DNA of 18,305 nucleotides from JBCBKZ01 sp039026975 (lineage in GTDB: Bacteria; Bacteroidota; Bacteroidia; J057): positions 1 to 18,305 of the forward strand of contig JBCCLI010000094.1 of the NCBI GenBank assembly GCA_039026975.1, written 5' to 3'. Positions 16,362 to 18,305 of the stretch are shown piece by piece. Numbering within the stretch: position 1 is the first letter of the stretch; each line of letters begins with the position of its first letter. A program made the translations under genes and the position numbers. The notes beneath the pieces are model-generated. The model did not search any database and was not told the DNA's origin. It saw nothing but the letters and a program-made list of their open reading frames with translations.

Positions 16362-17537
16362 TCATATATCCAGGTTAACTTCAGGTAGCTCCTTCATTAA
16401 AAAATCAGAAATATTTATAACCTTAAGCTCTTCACTTTTAGAATAAGATTCTCCTTCGGGGATGATGACGTACCCTTTATCTGCTTTTACATCTTCCATG
16501 CTTTGATAGAAGCCTTTGGTTATTTTGGGTGCATTAGACGTTTTAATCTCTACAGCAATTCTTTTTCCAGTAGGAAGCAAGATAAGTAAGTCCGTCTCCG
16601 CCCCGGCATGTGTGCGATAAAAATACATTTCGCTTCTTTCTGGAAGAGAGCGTTTGATTTGTTCTACTACATAGGCTTCCCATGAAGCTCCGTAAGCAAT
16701 ATGACCTAATAATTGTTCTGTATTTTGAATCTGAAGAAGGTAGTGTAGGATACCTGTATCTCTGATGTATAGTTTGGGTGATTTGACCAGCCTCTTTCCA
16801 ACATTAATATGAAAAGGTTGAAGACGATGAATAATAAAGCTCCCTTCCAATAGGTCAAGGTAGCGACTAATGGTGCTGGCACTTAAGCCCAAGGATCTGG
16901 CAAGTTGACTTATGTTTAAGAGGTTTCCATTTACATGTGCTAACATGAAAATCAGGCGTCTTAAGGCCACGGAAGGGATATTATACCCTAACTCACGCAG
17001 ATCTCTTTCCAGAAAGGTTCTAATAAAATTACCCAACCATGTCCAGGTAAACTCCACTTTGGGCGCCAGGATAGCATTAGGGAACCCGCCTCTTAGCCAG
17101 TGCGTCCTTAAATTTACTTCCCTGGAGACTTCCAGCAGAGAAAACGGACTTAGTTCCGCATAGGCGATTCTTCCAGCTAATGTTTCAGAACTTTGTCTGA
17201 TCAGGCCAGGAGATGCAGATCCCAAAATGATAAATCGGGCAGGTCGTCTATCCTGATCCACTAAGGCCCTTAGTAACGCAAATAATTCAGGCATACGCTG
17301 AATCTCGTCAACAATGACACATTTGTCTTGATGAAGAGTTAAATAGGTTTCTGCATTTTCTAGTTTACGTAGATCTGAATCTAATTCCAGATCCAAATAA
17401 ATAGTCGATATTGAAAGCTGTTCCCGGATACTTTTGGCCAGCGTAGTTTTACCTACTTGCCTGGGCCCAATGATGCCGATAATTGGGAAGTAGGTCAAAT
17501 TCTCTAGAATGGAGGAGGTAATTGATCGGGATATCAT
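16362..17537 (-). CDS. second AAA_14/DUF4143 ATPase with PD-(D/E)XK-like C-terminus
   Basis: 391-residue paralogue of the first ATPase, clearly diverged. Walker A is GPRQVGKT (24-31), Walker B is CVIVDE (73-78), followed by IQRMPE, and the sensor-like LGSASPG comes before the AGRIAYAELSPFSLLEV block typical of the family. A helix-turn-helix-like stretch SQLARSLGLSASTISRYLDLLEGSFI precedes DUF4143. The C-terminus has D316 and E330-I-K332, matching a D...ExK arrangement. The ATG at 17537 fits the family. It is full length, is transcribed toward the first ATPase and is flanked on both sides by the same 169-bp cyclase relic. That placement suggests insertion or segmental duplication. The biological role of this family is not established. 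Confidence 0.91.
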   Translation of the reverse strand: MISRSITSSILENLTYFPIIGIIGPRQVGKTTLAKSIREQLSISTIYLDLELDSDLRKLENAETYLTLHQDKCVIVDEIQRMPELFALLRALVDQDRRPARFIILGSASPGLIRQSSETLAGRIAYAELSPFSLLEVSREVNLRTHWLRGGFPNAILAPKVEFTWTWLGNFIRTFLERDLRELGYNIPSVALRRLIFMLAHVNGNLLNISQLARSLGLSASTISRYLDLLEGSFIIHRLQPFHINVGKRLVKSPKLYIRDTGILHYLLQIQNTEQLLGHIAYGASWEAYVVEQIKRSLPERSEMYFYRTHAGAETDLLILLPTGKRIAVEIKTSNAPKITKGFYQSMEDVKADKGYVIIPEGESYSKSEELKVINISDFLMKELPEVNLDI

Positions 17538-17671
17538 CCTTAAAAACTAACTATTTGATGGGGAATTTTCAAGGTATAGCATAAATTGAAGTTGTTTTAT
17601 TTCAATGAGACGAAGTAGAAACCTATGTAAATTAATTATCTTCCTTAGCTAAAAAATTATTCCAGTTTCAC

Positions 17672-17840
17672 ATGTCTACCCCCCGCCTTGCTGCCATCAT
17701 GTTTATTCCGATACATCGGAATCGGGTATACGGCTATGATGCAGCGTAATCAGGCGGAGACTATGGCAGCAGTAAAGGGATATGAGGCCGTCCTTAAAGC
17801 ACGCATACAATCCCATGGGGGGAATCTTCTTCAGACCTAT
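17672..17840 (+). repeat. 169-bp direct repeat, copy B
   Basis: Partner of 16168-16336, in the same orientation, on the other side of the second ATPase gene. Recombination between the copies would delete that gene and leave a single relic. The regions outside the repeats on either side show no shared sequence that I can see. Confidence 0.93.
17705..17722. repeat. 18-bp perfect palindrome inside cyclase relic copy 2
   Basis: Identical to 16201-16218 and in the same position relative to the cyclase frame. It lies in the 64-base core that shows only one mismatch between the two relics. Confidence 0.85.
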
Positions 17841-18124
17841 GGAAATAGAGTGGACATAGCTAGCCGAGTAGAGTCTATGGGTATAGCGGGAGCTGTTCTC
17901 CTATCCAGTAGCATCCGCCAGCAGATCAAAAACCGCTTTTCTTGGTCAGTCTATTAGCTCATAATAGGTATCCCAAAAGATTACTCTGGATAGCTTTAAC
18001 AATGTTCAAATAGAATCCTATAAAATTAAGAATATAAGTGGGTGTTAGCTGCCTTTGTTCTTGACCTCCTTATGCCAATATGGGGCAGATTGATGCCTGT
18101 CTCCATTGAGAATATATCCTATCA

Positions 18125-18305
18125 TTAACGACGGGTTTGATACCCGTCAAACAACTCCCAATACCGCTTCTTCATCCCTTCCACATTAATCTTCGTAAAG
18201 ACGTCAATCTGACGATCCAGATTGTCATGGGGTGTCTTGAAAGGTGATGCTGTCGCCAGATCGGGATTTGCGATTGCCAGGACGGCCGCCACATCCCACA
18301 TGATC
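18125..18305 (-). CDS. C-terminal fragment of a probable nucleoside hydrolase-like protein
   Basis: Open frame of 59 codons running off the window edge and ending in TAA (18127-18125). The sequence begins IMWDVAAVLAIANPDLA and ends VEGMKKRYWELFDGYQTRR. The MWD-xx-AVLAIANP pattern resembles the C-terminal active-site region of inosine/uridine-preferring nucleoside hydrolases, where a conserved Asp or Trp-Asp precedes the last helix. The catalytic N-terminal DxD cluster would lie outside the window, so the assignment is tentative. The stretch appears richer in G+C than the DNA before it. It is transcribed toward the cyclase relics. Confidence 0.5.
   Translation of the reverse strand, partial: IMWDVAAVLAIANPDLATASPFKTPHDNLDRQIDVFTKINVEGMKKRYWELFDGYQTRR
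18130..18148 (-). terminator. hairpin at the end of the nucleoside hydrolase-like gene
   Basis: GACGGGT (18130-18136) and ACCCGTC (18142-18148) form a perfect 7-bp, G+C-rich stem with a five-base loop. It lies over the last codons before the stop. No clear U-tract follows on the minus strand, so it may be coding coincidence rather than an intrinsic terminator. Confidence 0.25.

Larger units (their letters stand above)
17672..17957 (+). pseudogene. class III adenylate/guanylate cyclase relic, copy 2 (frameshifted, internally deleted)
   Basis: Begins MSTPRLAAIMF from the ATG at 17672, breaks frame at the same palindrome as copy 1, and stops in frame 1 at 17747-17749. The second frame continues IGYTAMMQRNQAETM, SHGGNLLQTYGN, then jumps to VDIASRVESMGIAGAVLLSSS and IRQQIKNRFS before stopping at 17955-17957. 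In intact cyclases roughly 60-70 residues separate the first YGDG-like motif from the later YG(D/N)xVNxASR motif; here they are fused at YGN. This looks like a deletion between the two similar motifs. The C-terminal end of the domain is also missing. It is therefore a dead cyclase remnant retaining parts of both halves. An alternative is a short expressed protein of unknown role from the TTG at 17688 (89 residues); I consider that unlikely. Confidence 0.75.

Noticed and set aside
16168..17840. The direct repeats as insertion-sequence ends or target duplications
   Set aside because: No transposase is present, the repeats are far longer than target duplications, and they consist of cyclase coding sequence; no terminal inverted repeats were found around them.
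1..18305. CRISPR arrays, tRNA or rRNA genes
   Set aside because: No regularly spaced short repeats and no tRNA-like or rRNA-like segments were recognised on reading the intergenic regions.

Overview
The window looks like chromosomal DNA of a member of the Bacteroidota, most likely a Cytophagales-type marine or gliding bacterium. The strongest evidence is a complete 2,502-residue SprA gene (the giant outer-membrane translocon of the type IX secretion system), which occurs only in this phylum. It sits directly after ruvA, a neighbourhood known from other Bacteroidota. Supporting signs are outer-membrane beta-barrel proteins, a DUF1361 membrane protein, weak or absent Shine-Dalgarno sequences and two TTG starts.

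Layout. Positions 1-2145 (+) carry the end of a DJ-1/PfpI-family protein, an exported probable beta-barrel protein and a DUF1361 membrane protein. Positions 2126-5079 (-) carry a three-gene partner-switching module: a membrane-anchored GAF/PP2C (SpoIIE-type) phosphatase, a STAS-domain antagonist and an RsbW-like anti-sigma kinase. No sigma factor is visible beside it. Positions 5172-6935 (+) carry a tight run of a small Rieske [2Fe-2S] protein, an outer-membrane beta-barrel protein and ruvA. A 333-base gap follows, then sprA (7269-14777, +), which is almost half the window.

Downstream of sprA the character changes to accessory DNA. Two AAA ATPases of the AAA_14/DUF4143 type point toward each other (14950-16095 + and 16362-17537 -). 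The second is bracketed by two direct repeats of 169 bp, about 90% identical and gap-free. Each repeat is a broken fragment of a class III adenylate/guanylate cyclase gene. Both carry the same frame disruption, and it lies exactly in a perfect 18-bp palindrome that is invariant between the copies. Copy 2 also has the middle of the catalytic domain deleted. This repeated relic is the least explained structure in the window. The window ends in the C-terminal 59 codons of a minus-strand gene, probably a nucleoside hydrolase-like protein, which is visibly richer in G+C than the preceding DNA.

How the parts work together. In the partner-switching module the phosphatase would dephosphorylate the STAS protein, which would then sequester the RsbW-like protein; its output is unknown. 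RuvA acts in recombination, and its link to SprA is positional. SprA exports T9SS cargo and gliding adhesins. The two ATPases and the cyclase relics have no evident functional link to the core genes and look like turnover at an insertion-prone site. No tRNA, rRNA, CRISPR array or recognisable transposase was seen. The stretches 16096-16167, 17538-17671 and 17958-18124 contain no gene I can support.
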